15,231 nt of DNA from Mariniphaga sp. (GCA_013203525.1 JABMQB010000521.1:1-15231); one strand, 5' to 3'; positions 1 through 9,100 are shown, numbered from the stretch's first letter. The notes: generated by a model not told the origin, from the sequence alone. Made by a program: numbers and translations.

Positions 1-191
1 AACCTGCCATCATCCATTTCTTTCATGGCATGCATAATACGCCGCTGAACAGGTTTTAAACCATCGTTGATATAAGGTACTGCTCTTTCAAGAATTACAT
101 ATGATGCATAATCGAGGAACCATTCACGATACATCCCAGATAAATAAGTTATCCCTTCTTTACCCTCTTCAATTAAATTCTCTTCTGACAT
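1..191 (-). CDS. parC: DNA topoisomerase IV subunit A, N-terminal part (runs off window)
   Basis: This is the amino-terminal 63 codons of a type IIA topoisomerase A subunit; the rest lies beyond position 1. The translation begins MSEENLIEEGKEGI and continues through YREWFLDYASYVI, ERAVPYINDGLKPVQRRIMHAM and EMDDG, which is the conserved start of the GyrA/ParC breakage-reunion domain. The ATG at 189-191 is the only sensible start because the conserved region begins about 15 codons later. The active-site tyrosine would lie outside the window. ParC with ParE decatenates daughter chromosomes and relaxes supercoils. It follows parE on the same strand after 81 bp without a visible terminator, so the two are probably cotranscribed. 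I call it ParC rather than GyrA because of that parE neighbour. Confidence 0.93.
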   Translation of the reverse strand, partial: MSEENLIEEGKEGITYLSGMYREWFLDYASYVILERAVPYINDGLKPVQRRIMHAMKEMDDGR

Positions 192-272
192 TCTCTTCTA
201 AAAATAGATACCCAATTACGGATAGACTAACAATCGTTTAAAAATCAAACGCAAATTATAAATAAAATCATG

Positions 273-2108
273 TTAAGCAACTTCGTCCTTTTCGACATAC
301 AAATTATCGATGATAAATTCCTGCCGGTTGGGTGTGTTTTTCCCCATATAAAACTCAAGCATTTGAATTACCGATTCATGTTTTTTCATTTGAACAGGAT
401 CGAGCCTGATATTTGCTCCAATAAAATGTTTGAATTCATCGGGAGAAATTTCACCCAATCCTTTAAACCGGGTAATTTCAGGTTTCCCTTTTAATCTTTT
501 TATAGCACGTTCCTTTTCAATTTCCGAATAACAATACATGGTTTTCCGTTTATCTCTGACCCTAAACAAAGGAGTTTGTAAAATAAATACATGCCCTTTT
601 TTAATTAATTCAGGAAAAAACTGCAGGAAAAAAGTTATAAGCAACAACCTGATATGCATTCCGTCGACATCGGCATCAGTTGCTATAATAACTTTATTAT
701 ATCTGAGATCTTCAATGCTTTCTTCAATGTTTAATGCTGCCTGAAGCAGGTTGAATTCTTCGTTCTCGTATACTATTTTTTTCGACAATCCATAGGTGTT
801 CAGTGGTTTTCCCTTTAAGCTGAAAACTGCCTGAGTATTCACATCACGTGATTTAGTGATTGAACCACTTGCAGAATCTCCTTCGGTAATAAATATAGAA
901 GATTCTTCTTTCCGGTCATCCTTCCCATCGTAGTGAATCCGGCAATCGCGCAGTTTGCGGTTATGAAGGCTGGCTTTTTTTGCCCGCTGTTTGGCTAATT
1001 TTTTTATCCCTGAAATAGCTTTCCTTTCCCTTTCTGATTCTACAATCCTTCGGAGCATATTTTCAGCAATTTCATAATTTTTATGAAGGAAGTTATTCAA
1101 TTCCTTCTGAAGGAAATTACCAACATGCTGACGAACCGAAGGACCATCGGGCCCAATATCTTTCGATCCCAGTTTTGTTTTAGTTTGTGATTCAAAAACC
1201 GGCTCTTCCACTTTTATACTTAAGGCAGCAACTATAGAGGCTCTGATGTCGGAAGGATCAAAATCCTTTTTATAAAAATCACGGATTGTTTTTACAAGTA
1301 CTTCACGGAAAGCCTGAAGATGAGTTCCGCCTTGTGAAGTAAATTGTCCGTTTACAAACGAATAATAATCTTCTCCATATTGGTTTCCATGAGTTATGGC
1401 AATTTCAATATCTTCTCCTTTCAGATGAATTATCGGATAAATTGGTTCCTGGTCTAGATTCTCTTCCAGAAGGTCAAGCAATCCATTGCGGGAATAATAC
1501 TTTTCACCGTTAAATTCAATTGTAAGTCCCGAATTGAGGAAAGTGTAATTTTTCATCATATTTATGACATAGTCATCGATATAATGAAACTTTTTGAAGA
1601 TTGATTCATCTGGTTGAAAAGTAACTATAGTTCCATTTTCCTCTTCAAGCCCTTTTAAATCGCGTTCATTTTTTATGATTCCACCGCTAAATGCAACCTC
1701 TTTACCAACTCCTTCCCTAACAGCCATTATTTTAAAATCAGAAGCAAGTGCATTTACAGCTTTAATCCCAACACCGTTCAAACCTACCGATTTTTTAAAA
1801 ACTTTTGAATCGTACTTGGCCCCGGTATTCATTTTACTGACAGCATCAACCAACTTTCCTAATGGAATTCCACGGCCGTAATCACGTACCTTAACAATAT
1901 GCTGATCGATGGATACTTCGATTTTTTTTCCGAATCCCATCATAAATTCATCGACAGAATTATCCATCACTTCTTTAAGTAATACATAAATACCATCGTC
2001 ACGTGAAGCCCCATCACCAAGCTTCCCAATATACATCCCAGGCCGTTTACGGATATGCTCCTGCCAATCCAGCGTCCTGATTGTCCCTTCATCATACTTC
2101 GGAGTCAT
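273..2108 (-). CDS. parE: DNA topoisomerase IV subunit B (ATPase subunit)
   Basis: This 611-residue protein is the ATP-binding subunit of a type IIA topoisomerase. The GHKL ATPase domain is at the N terminus: EVMDNSVDEF around residues 46-55 holds the catalytic Glu46 and Mg-binding Asn50, DYGRGIP is at 76-82, and the ATP-lid glycine loop GLNGVGIKAVNAL is near 109-121. The transducer carries the QTKTKLGS switch-lysine loop. The Toprim domain has EGDSASG starting at Glu409 and the metal-binding acidic triad Asp478/Asp480/Asp482 in ATDADVDG. The length of about 610 residues, without the large GyrB insertion, and the adjacent parC favour ParE over GyrB. Translation starts at an ATG with no obvious Shine-Dalgarno, as is usual in Bacteroidota. 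A TAnnTTTG promoter box sits 17 bp upstream. All catalytic residues I can check are present. Confidence 0.95.
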   Translation of the reverse strand: MTPKYDEGTIRTLDWQEHIRKRPGMYIGKLGDGASRDDGIYVLLKEVMDNSVDEFMMGFGKKIEVSIDQHIVKVRDYGRGIPLGKLVDAVSKMNTGAKYDSKVFKKSVGLNGVGIKAVNALASDFKIMAVREGVGKEVAFSGGIIKNERDLKGLEEENGTIVTFQPDESIFKKFHYIDDYVINMMKNYTFLNSGLTIEFNGEKYYSRNGLLDLLEENLDQEPIYPIIHLKGEDIEIAITHGNQYGEDYYSFVNGQFTSQGGTHLQAFREVLVKTIRDFYKKDFDPSDIRASIVAALSIKVEEPVFESQTKTKLGSKDIGPDGPSVRQHVGNFLQKELNNFLHKNYEIAENMLRRIVESERERKAISGIKKLAKQRAKKASLHNRKLRDCRIHYDGKDDRKEESSIFITEGDSASGSITKSRDVNTQAVFSLKGKPLNTYGLSKKIVYENEEFNLLQAALNIEESIEDLRYNKVIIATDADVDGMHIRLLLITFFLQFFPELIKKGHVFILQTPLFRVRDKRKTMYCYSEIEKERAIKRLKGKPEITRFKGLGEISPDEFKHFIGANIRLDPVQMKKHESVIQMLEFYMGKNTPNRQEFIIDNLYVEKDEVA

Positions 2109-2124
2109 AATTCACAAATTTGCT

Positions 2125-2132
2125 CAAATATA
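2125..2132 (-). promoter_or_regulatory. Candidate Bacteroidota -7 promoter box for parE
   Basis: Read on the minus strand the sequence is TATATTTG, an exact match to the Bacteroidota sigma-factor -7 consensus TAnnTTTG. It ends 16 bp before the parE ATG, so initiation would leave a leader of only about 5-12 nt. I do not see an exact -33 TTTG at the usual 19-21 bp spacing. A one-off match in AT-rich DNA is possible. Confidence 0.5.
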
Positions 2133-2219
2133 GATAAAACAATGTATAATACTGGTGGTTCACCAATACCAATAGTTAACAATTTATAGTTGAAAACTCA
2201 CAATTTTTAAACATTTGAA

Positions 2220-2235
2220 ATAATCATTTGATTAT
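2220..2235. repeat. Inverted repeat in the parE / membrane-protein intergenic region
   Basis: ATAATCA-tt-TGATTAT is a perfect 7-bp-arm palindrome with a 2-bp spacer. It lies roughly mid-way in the 272-bp gap (2109-2380) between the divergent parE and membrane-protein genes. A palindrome of this size could be a dimeric regulator site, but its AT-richness means it could arise by chance. No ORF covers it. The remainder of the gap is AT-rich DNA in which I see nothing else beyond the parE promoter box and the operator-like repeat at 2333-2351. Confidence 0.35.
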
Positions 2236-2332
2236 GGAGAATAAATCAATAAATCCAACAAAATCCTCTAAATGTCAATTTTGAATAATAATTTATTTCA
2301 GAAAATATTTGGAAAATAGAATTTAATATATT

Positions 2333-2351
2333 TAGTTTGTACTGCAAACTA
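2333..2351. promoter_or_regulatory. Operator-like inverted repeat upstream of the membrane protein / regulator operon
   Basis: TAGTTTG-tactg-CAAACTA is a perfect inverted repeat with 7-bp arms and a 5-bp spacer, giving a half-site centre-to-centre distance of 12 bp. It ends 29 bp before the ATG of the first gene in the operon that encodes the winged-helix regulator, where a bound dimer would block initiation. I infer autoregulation by that regulator; nothing in the sequence proves it. The TTTG of the left arm could also serve as a -33 element. Confidence 0.5.
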
Positions 2352-2380
2352 TAATTTATTGCATACTAATTTGCATAGCC

Positions 2381-3010
2381 ATGAAAGACAAAACACTTTT
2401 TAATCAACTTGAAAAAAAATCCTTTCATATTTATTTTAAAGACGGGATTATGGAGCTTCTCTTTGGAAGTATATTTTTAATATATTTTACAAATTCAATT
2501 CTTGACAATCTTGAAATTACTAGTCCGCTACTAGTGCGATTTTTGATTCTTCCAGTTACCCTGATATTAGTCTTAATTAAAACTCTTATTACAAATCCAA
2601 GAATCGGATCAGTAAAATATTCAAAGGCAAGAAGAAAGAAACGAAAATGGGTTCTCTATATTGCATTTTCAGCACAGATGCTAACGGCAGTCGCTTATTT
2701 TCTATCAGTAAAAGTTATAATACAAACCGAGCAAAAAAGTCAATTTATTCCCTTACTAATTGAGTTTATGTTCCTGATCCTCATTTTTGGGCTAATTTCA
2801 TATTATACAGAATATTCTATTTTTTTTATTGTAGGACTAATTTATGCACTCAGTGTACCTTTCACTATTTTCCTTCAACCCTGGATTCACACCAGAAACT
2901 ATGGTTATGGTTTAATGGCAATTGCCGGACTAGTTATTCTTACAATTGGATTTTATAAATTTTTCGTATTTCTGAAAGAATATCCAAAAATTGCTAAAAA
3001 TGAGTCATAA
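2381..3010 (+). CDS. Six-helix integral membrane protein paired with a winged-helix regulator
   Basis: I do not assign a biochemical function. The 209-residue product is strongly hydrophobic, with about six predicted membrane helices near residues 23-42, 51-69, 90-112, 124-142, 145-163 and 176-197. There is a basic loop between helices 2 and 3 (ARRKKRKW, about 83-90) and a TNPRIG motif just before it at about 71-76. There is no signal peptide and no recognisable transporter or enzyme motif. The gene's last 11 bp overlap the start of the winged-helix regulator gene, which implies translational coupling. Pairs of a small multi-helix membrane protein with a one-domain winged-helix protein are common in Bacteroidota and Firmicutes. 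The membrane protein may sense an envelope signal or be the regulated effector. The ATG at 2381 follows the inverted repeat at 2333-2351 and has no Shine-Dalgarno. Confidence 0.85.
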   Translation: MKDKTLFNQLEKKSFHIYFKDGIMELLFGSIFLIYFTNSILDNLEITSPLLVRFLILPVTLILVLIKTLITNPRIGSVKYSKARRKKRKWVLYIAFSAQMLTAVAYFLSVKVIIQTEQKSQFIPLLIEFMFLILIFGLISYYTEYSIFFIVGLIYALSVPFTIFLQPWIHTRNYGYGLMAIAGLVILTIGFYKFFVFLKEYPKIAKNES

Positions 3011-3314
3011 TATTTTAATAGATATCATTTCACTGGATAAAACCATCCATGAGCCGGTGCGAATAGCAATTCTCACCCTGCTTTCAGTAATAGAAAAGGC
3101 TGATTTTTTATATCTGAAAAACAATACCGGAATTACACAAGGCAACCTTTCGTCGCATTTAAGCAAGCTCGAAGCTGCAGAATTTGTAGAAATAGAAAAA
3201 ACATTTAAAGGTAAACGTCCACTCACACTAATTAAAATAACAACTTTGGGAAAAGAAAATTTTGAAAATTACCTCAGAACTATGAAAGTGTATATTAAAC
3301 AATCAGGCATTTAA
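3000..3314 (+). CDS. Small winged-helix transcriptional regulator (HTH_34/MarR-ArsR-like)
   Basis: This is a 104-residue single-domain DNA-binding protein. The N-terminal helix contains HEPVRIAILTLL (residues 17-28), typical of ArsR/MarR-like one-domain regulators. The likely recognition helix is TQGNLSSHLSKLEAAEFV (about 46-63). A beta wing with the basic turn FKGKRP (about 69-74) is followed by TTLGKENFENYL. It resembles the HTH_34 winged-helix family. No metal-binding cysteines or histidine cluster are visible, so it is unlikely to be a metal sensor. I chose the ATG at 3000. An in-frame TTG at 2991 would add only three residues. The ATG overlaps the upstream membrane-protein gene by 11 bp, and the hydrolase starts 12 bp after its stop. 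All three are probably one operon, and the inverted repeat at 2333-2351 is the natural candidate target. Confidence 0.85.
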   Translation: MSHNILIDIISLDKTIHEPVRIAILTLLSVIEKADFLYLKNNTGITQGNLSSHLSKLEAAEFVEIEKTFKGKRPLTLIKITTLGKENFENYLRTMKVYIKQSGI

Positions 3315-3326
3315 AAATCTAAAACC

Positions 3327-4250
3327 ATGAAAACAATTAAACAATTATTCAGATCCAATACTCAATTAAGCTTGACAATGATATTACACTTTCAGATACT
3401 ATTAATCTTTTTAATAGTATTTCAATTGCAAGCAATATCACAGGAAACAGAAAACAAGAAAGCAATTGGAAACTGGAGTGGAAATCTTGATGTTTCCAGT
3501 GCAAAAATTGAATTGATTTTTAAAGTGATGCTTACCGAGGGAGATTTACTTGCAGCCAAAATGGATGTTCCACAGCAAGGAGCAACAGATATTCCGGTTA
3601 CGGAAGTTAGCACAAATGGAGATAGCCTCATCCTGGTAATTAGACCAATCAATGGAAATTTCAAAGGATTTTTTAAAGATAAAGAATCGATTGAGGGAAC
3701 ATGGAGCCAGAATGGAATGAGCCTCTCACTCACTTTAACTAAAACCGATAAAGTTATTGAATTCAAACGACCACAAACACCTGTTAAACCATATCCATAT
3801 CTGGAAGAAGAAGTTATTTATCAAAATAAAAATGATGGTATTACATTAGCAGGGACATTAACCATTCCAAATAGTGAAGGAAAATTTCCGGCTGTTGTAT
3901 TAATCACTGGATCGGGAGCTCAGGATAGGGATGAAACCATTTTTGGTCATAAACCATTTCTTGTACTTGCCGATTATTTAACCCGCAATGGATTTGCAGT
4001 GTTACGAACTGATGATCGGGGTGTTGGCGGATCGGAAGGAGATATTAGAAAGGTAACCAGCGAAGAACTGGCAGGAGATGCTTTGGCCGGAGTTAATTAT
4101 TTGAAAAACCATCCTAAAATCGATAATTCCCGGATTGGTTTAATCGGACACAGTGAAGGAGGTATTATTGCTCCTATTGCGGCTAATAATTTAAAGGATA
4201 TCAGTTTTATGGGCAGGACCCGGTATAAATGGAGAGCAGATATTGTATGA
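3327..4250 (+). pseudogene. Secreted alpha/beta hydrolase, N-terminal portion (frameshifted)
   Basis: This reading frame holds the first about 295 residues of a normally 480-490 residue exported alpha/beta hydrolase. Residues 1-38 form a signal peptide or anchor with a hydrophobic core at about 18-36. Residues about 45-147 form a beta-rich N-terminal domain. The hydrolase fold starts near 160: the oxyanion-hole region ITGSGAQDRDE (193-203), RTDDRGVGGS (227-236), and the nucleophile elbow GHSEGG with Ser276. After DISF (291-294) the frame reads 13 unrelated residues and stops at 4248-4250. The homologous reading resumes in the next frame as VLWAGPGI from about 4204. Family: serine aminopeptidase S33/dienelactone-hydrolase-like proteins of unknown substrate. 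It starts 12 bp after the regulator gene. The cause could be a real mutation or a sequencing error. Confidence 0.85.
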
Positions 4251-4773
4251 GCAAGGAGAATTAATTAACAGGGCAGGTGGTTTATCAGAAGATATGATTC
4301 AGCAAAACCGACAACTACAATCTGATATTTTTTCTATTATTCTGAGAGAAAATGAACTAGATACTGCTATTGAAAAACTAAAATACGTTTATTCCAGAGG
4401 CATGTATGATGTATTAAATGATGAGCAGAAAAAACTTATCTCCCAAAGGATTGAAGCGGTTAATACTCCCTGGTTCAAATTTTTCCTTGCTTATGATCCA
4501 TATCTGGCCCTTACAAAAGTCCAATGCCCTGTTTTAGCTCTGATAGGAGATAAGGATTTGCAGGTTCCTTCAAAAGCAAACCTTGAAGCCATTGAAAAAG
4601 CATTAACAGAAGGGGGCAACAAAAATTTCAAAATACAGGAATTAAAAAACCTCAACCATCTTTTTCAGAATTGTGAGACAGGTGCGGTTTCAGAATACGG
4701 CCAAATTGAAGAAACTATAGACCCTGAGGCATTGAGATTAATTACAAATTGGATTTCTGAGATGGTAAAATAA
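4210..4773 (+). pseudogene. Secreted alpha/beta hydrolase, C-terminal portion (frameshifted)
   Basis: This is the remaining about 187 codons of the hydrolase begun at 3327, in the +1 frame relative to it. The homologous reading begins WAGPGINGEQILYEQGELI at 4210. That stretch follows the nucleophile elbow in related hydrolases and is never a natural N terminus. A TTG at 4243 could be read as a start but would give a fragment without the catalytic serine. The fragment carries a helical cap region (about 4270-4480), then the catalytic-acid loop IGDKDLQVP with the likely Asp at 4555-4557, and LNHLFQ with the catalytic His at 4657-4659. So every triad residue survives across the two frames, and conservation downstream of the lesion suggests the damage is recent or artefactual. 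It ends 9 bp from the convergent DUF58 gene with no terminator between. Confidence 0.85.
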
Positions 4774-4782
4774 ATTAATAGA

Positions 4783-5745
4783 TTAAAACAACCTCTTTCT
4801 TTTAACAAGATATGTATACAGAACCTGGTTAAAATCTTCGTTTATATCAGCTTCAGCTAGATCGATCTGATATTGCCCGCATTTAACTTTTAATTCGTCG
4901 AAATAATTTTTAACTGTTTCTACATAATGAGTTTTAACTTCATGTGGATTAAACTTTATCTGATGCCCGGTTTCAAGATCTACAAATCGATGGGGCCGGT
5001 TCGAAAAGCTAAAATCCTTCTCCTGTTTATGGTCGGTTACATGAAAAAGGATTACTTCATGTTTGTTGTAACGAAGATGTTGAAGTGCAGAAAACAATTC
5101 GTCAGTTTTCTCAGTTTCAATCATATCGCTAAAAATAACTACCAATGAGCGTTTATGAATTTTTTCTGCAATCTGATGAAGGGCATCAACAGTATTTGTT
5201 TTTTTTCGAAGCTCATAACTTTCAGGTTGAATCAGATTTGCCAGCTTTCCGTACATCAGTTCAGCATTAACCGATGAAAGCCGGGCATCTAAATGATCCT
5301 CAATTTGATTTGAGAAGAGGGTTAATCCCACTGCATCACGTTGTTTTCGCAATAAATAAATCATTGCAGCTGCACAGTATACTGAAAAGGCAAGTTTATT
5401 ATGCAATTGTTTTGACCCTTTTGAATAAGGAAAAAGCATTGATGAAGAAGTATCAATTACAATCTGGCATCGGAGGTTTGTTTCTTCCTCATATTGTTTT
5501 ACAAACAACTTATCGGTACGGGCAAAAAGTTTCCAATCGATATGTTTTGTCGATTCACCCTGATTGTATAAACGATGTTCAGCAAATTCAACCGAAAAAC
5601 CATGGAATGGGCTTCGATGTAAACCTGTTATAAATCCCTCAACTACCTCATGAGCAATTAAGTCAAGATTATCGAATTGATGAAATTGTTCTATGTCCAA
5701 AATATTTTTCAAACCCAGAATATTAAAAACACACCGGAAATACAT
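4783..5745 (-). CDS. DUF58 domain protein (von Willebrand A-like)
   Basis: This is a 320-residue cytoplasmic protein of the DUF58 family, whose best-known members accompany MoxR-type AAA ATPases. Visible hallmarks are FHGFSVEFAEHRLYNQGEST (about 47-66), the HIDWKLFARTD segment (68-78), FVKQYEEE (81-88), and a von Willebrand A-like domain with the metal-binding DTSSS motif (Asp98, Ser100, Ser102) followed by VVIFSDM. No membrane helix is seen, unlike the longer DUF58 proteins with N-terminal helices. No MoxR ATPase gene lies beside it; it follows trxA by 30 bp. Function is unknown. The ATG at 5745 lies inside a small hairpin and gives an unusual N terminus. A TTG at 5712 would start at KNILDIEQFHQFDNL, closer to the usual beginning of the family, so that start deserves consideration. 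Confidence 0.88.
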   Translation of the reverse strand: MYFRCVFNILGLKNILDIEQFHQFDNLDLIAHEVVEGFITGLHRSPFHGFSVEFAEHRLYNQGESTKHIDWKLFARTDKLFVKQYEEETNLRCQIVIDTSSSMLFPYSKGSKQLHNKLAFSVYCAAAMIYLLRKQRDAVGLTLFSNQIEDHLDARLSSVNAELMYGKLANLIQPESYELRKKTNTVDALHQIAEKIHKRSLVVIFSDMIETEKTDELFSALQHLRYNKHEVILFHVTDHKQEKDFSFSNRPHRFVDLETGHQIKFNPHEVKTHYVETVKNYFDELKVKCGQYQIDLAEADINEDFNQVLYTYLVKRKRLF

Positions 5746-5775
5746 ATCCGGCTAAGAATAGATTATTAACTTTTT

Positions 5776-6093
5776 TTAAAGAAGAGCATCCAGTTTCTCC
5801 ACAAATTTTTGTTTGGGAGCTGCTCCAACTTGTTTGTCGGCAACTTCGCCATTATTAACAAAAAGTACCGTCGGGATATTGCGAATTCCATACTTCATTG
5901 CAACACCCGGATTTGAATCCACATCGACTTTCCCGATAACTGCTTTACCTTCGTATTCCCCCGTCATTTCTTCAACAATAGGAGCAATCATCCGGCATGG
6001 ACCACACCAAACGGCCCAAAAGTCAATCATTACAGGTTTGTCAGATTTCATTACAACTTCATCAAAGTTTGCATCGGTTATTTCAATTGCCAT
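5776..6093 (-). CDS. trxA: Thioredoxin
   Basis: This is a 105-residue classical thioredoxin, a cytoplasmic dithiol-disulfide reductant for enzymes such as ribonucleotide reductase. The redox motif WCGPC is at residues 29-33 (Cys30 and Cys33) after the MIDFWA strand. The buried aspartate is in IDFWA, the cis-proline motif RNIPT lies near residues 71-75, and the C-terminal GAAPKQKFVEKLDALL completes the fold. No signal peptide is present and the length is standard. It lies 46 bp after dnaE and 30 bp before the DUF58 gene on the same strand, so all three may share a transcript. I see no Shine-Dalgarno or convincing promoter in the dnaE-trxA gap. Confidence 0.97.
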   Translation of the reverse strand: MAIEITDANFDEVVMKSDKPVMIDFWAVWCGPCRMIAPIVEEMTGEYEGKAVIGKVDVDSNPGVAMKYGIRNIPTVLFVNNGEVADKQVGAAPKQKFVEKLDALL

Positions 6094-6139
6094 AATCGTA
6101 TATTTTATTTGTTATTTTTAATTTTCGGACAAAATTAAA

Positions 6140-9100
6140 TTAATTAATCCGATATCCAATACCGGGATGATTTTCTAAAAACGAAATAAAATCATTGTCA
6201 AAATTTATGCGGGTATTTCTTGAAAAAAGTGAAATATTTCGATTGTTTTCTTCATCAGAAACCCAGAATTTTAACATCGATTTACCTTTTTTGTTCTTGG
6301 TATACCCTTCAATTTCTTCTATAATTGATTTATTAATTTGATCAAGAGGAATATTAATAGTTACACTTTTTACATGATTTTTCTTAACTTCTGAAAGTAA
6401 TTCAATATTAGTAACTTTAAATTCATACGATTCCTGATTATATCTTTTCTGAACTTTTCCCCTAACTAAAACAAATAATCCGGTTTTACAATACTTGCCA
6501 AATTCAACATAACTATTCTTAAAGAAATAGATGGCGTAAGAATCAGTGTAATCGGTTAAGGTAAGGATGCTATAAGGATTCCCGTTTTTTGATATAGCCT
6601 CTTTGGCTTCGCTAACCATACCTCCAAATGTCAATTCTCTGTCTTTGAACATTTCAATATCATTATTCAAATCTTTTAAATTTGCACCAGGTGTACAAAA
6701 ATGGTCAATTTCAAACTTATAGTCATCCAGGGGATGAGCTGTCAAATATACACCAATCAGGAATTTTTCCTTTTCAAGGAAAATAATTTTAGCCCACTCA
6801 TCAATATCTGGGATTGCCGGTTTTTGAACTCCTGATCCGGCATGAAGTTCTCCAAACAAACTTTGCTGCATCGATTGTTTCTCGGTTTGAACTCTATTCC
6901 CATACCGGGCAAGTTTTTCAACAAATGTAGTAGAATCATTTAAGTCTTCGCCGGCAAAAAACTGGCTTCTTTTAATATTATTTAAACCATCAAAAGCACC
7001 TGCCATGGCCAGGGCTTCCATATTTTTTTTATTTACAGATTGAAGATTTACTCTTTCAACAAAATCAAATATATCTTTAAATTCCCCTCCTTTATTACGC
7101 GCTGTAATTATATCGCTGGCAGCACCCTCTCCTACTCCTTTTACCGCGGCCATTCCAAATCTAATATCACCATCTTTGTTGACATTAAACTTTATAAAAC
7201 TTTCATTTACATCGGGGCCCCTTACTCCAAGTTTCATTCGATTGCATTCTTTCATCAACTTGGTTATATCAGTAATATTACTAAGGTTACGGCTAAGGTT
7301 GGCGGCCATAAACTCGGCCGGGTAATGAGCTTTTAAATATCCTGTTTGGTAAGCAATATGGGCATAACATACCGAATGTGATTTGTTAAATGCATACGAA
7401 GCAAAAGCTTCCCAGTCTTTCCATATTTTATCAATAATCAAATCAGGATTCTTTTGCCTTTGTTTACATTCATCTACAAACTGTTCGTTTGCATTGCATC
7501 CCTCTATAAATTTAATTTTTAATTTACCCATGGTAGAAGCTTGCTTTTTCCCCATGGCTTTTCGTAAAGTATCTGAATCACCTCTGGTAAAATTTGCCAG
7601 CAATCGCGACAAAAGCATTACCTGTTCCTGAAAAACTGTTATACCATAAGTCTCATCGAGGTACTTTTTCATCATTGGCACATCGTACTCAACTTTTTGC
7701 CTCCCATGTTTTCTGGCAATATAGTCAGGGATGTATTCCATTGGTCCAGGCCGATATAGCGCATTCATTGCAACTAGGTCTTCAAACCGATTAGGTTTTA
7801 AGTCGCGTAAATGCTTTTTCATTCCGTCAGATTCAAACTGGAAAATTGCAGTTGTTGCCCCCCGACTAAAAAGTTCGTATGTTTCTTTATCATCCCAGGG
7901 AATGGCTTCTATATCTATCTCAATTCCCTTTGATAGCTTAATATTTTCAAGGGTTTCTTTTATAATAGAAAGGGTTTTTAATCCAAGGAAATCCATTTTT
8001 AATAAACCAATATCTTCCACAAACCTCCCATCATATTGAGTAGTTCGAAGCTCTTCTTCCTTTGTCGACATTAAAGGAATATGATTGGTTAAAGGATCCC
8101 GGCTAATTATAATTCCACAAGCATGAACACCTGTTTGCCTCACCGAACCCTCAAGAGATCTGGCAAATTTCAGAGTTTTAACAATTAATGGGTTTTCAGA
8201 TTTCAACTCTTTTTTTAATTCAGCACTGGCTTTAAAAGCTTTTTCGAAAGTCATTTTAGGAACTTCCGGTACGAGTTTTGCCAATCTGTCGGCTTCGGAT
8301 AATGGTAATTTTAAAACTCTGGCTACATCTCGTATCGCCATTTTTGTTGCCATTGTGCCAAAAGTGCAAATGTGCGCAACTTTATCGCGCCCGTATTTTT
8401 CAGCAACCCAATCGAGTACAAGTTGCCTACCATCATCATCAAAATCGATATCTACATCAGGTAATGAAATTCGGTCAGGATTTAAAAACCGCTCAAAAAG
8501 GAGGTCATATTTAATAGGATCGATATTGGTTATCCCTACACAATAGGAAACAGCAGCACCAGCAGCAGAACCCCTTCCCGGGCCTACAATAACATTCATT
8601 TTACGAGCCTGATTTATAAAATCCTGGGTAATTAAGAAATATCCAGGAAAACCCATTGATTTTATTGTATTTAATTCAAAATCAAGGCGGGTAATCACCT
8701 CGTCGGGCAAAGGATCTCCGTAGCGTTTTTTCGCACCTCCAAAAGTCAGGTGCCTTAAGTATGCTGCTTCAAGCTTAATTCTAATAATCCTTTCATATCC
8801 TCCAAGCCTGTTGAAAGCCTCTTCCCCGAATTCTTCCAGAAGTGCTTTTTCAGAGAATTTATTTTTAAAATCTTTTTCGGTACCAAAATCTTCGGGTATC
8901 GGGAAAATGGGCATTATTGGTGAGGCATCAAGCTCATAAACCTCAACCTTTTCTACAATTTCTGCAGTATTTGCCAATGATTCGGGGACATCTAAAAATA
9001 GTTCATTCATCTCACCCGATGTTTTAAACCATTCCTCCTTGGTGTAACGCATTCGTTTCGGATCATCAAGGTCTTTGCCTGTATTCAGGCAAATTAGCAA

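Noticed and set aside
2154..2166. TGGTG-gtt-CACCA near the parE promoter
   Set aside because: Five-bp arms with a 3-nt loop and no context; too short to support a function.
2350..2355. TATAAT as a -10 box for the membrane-protein operon
   Set aside because: Bacteroidota primary sigma factors do not use TATAAT; in AT-rich DNA a chance match is likely, and it has no TTGACA partner. No exact TAnnTTTG was found there.
2991..2999. TTG at 2991 as the winged-helix regulator start
   Set aside because: It adds only three residues, and the ATG at 3000 gives the common overlapping stop/start arrangement.
5274..5633. 119-codon plus-strand ORF opposite the DUF58 gene
   Set aside because: It is the antisense of a well-conserved DUF58 coding region and shows no recognisable motif.
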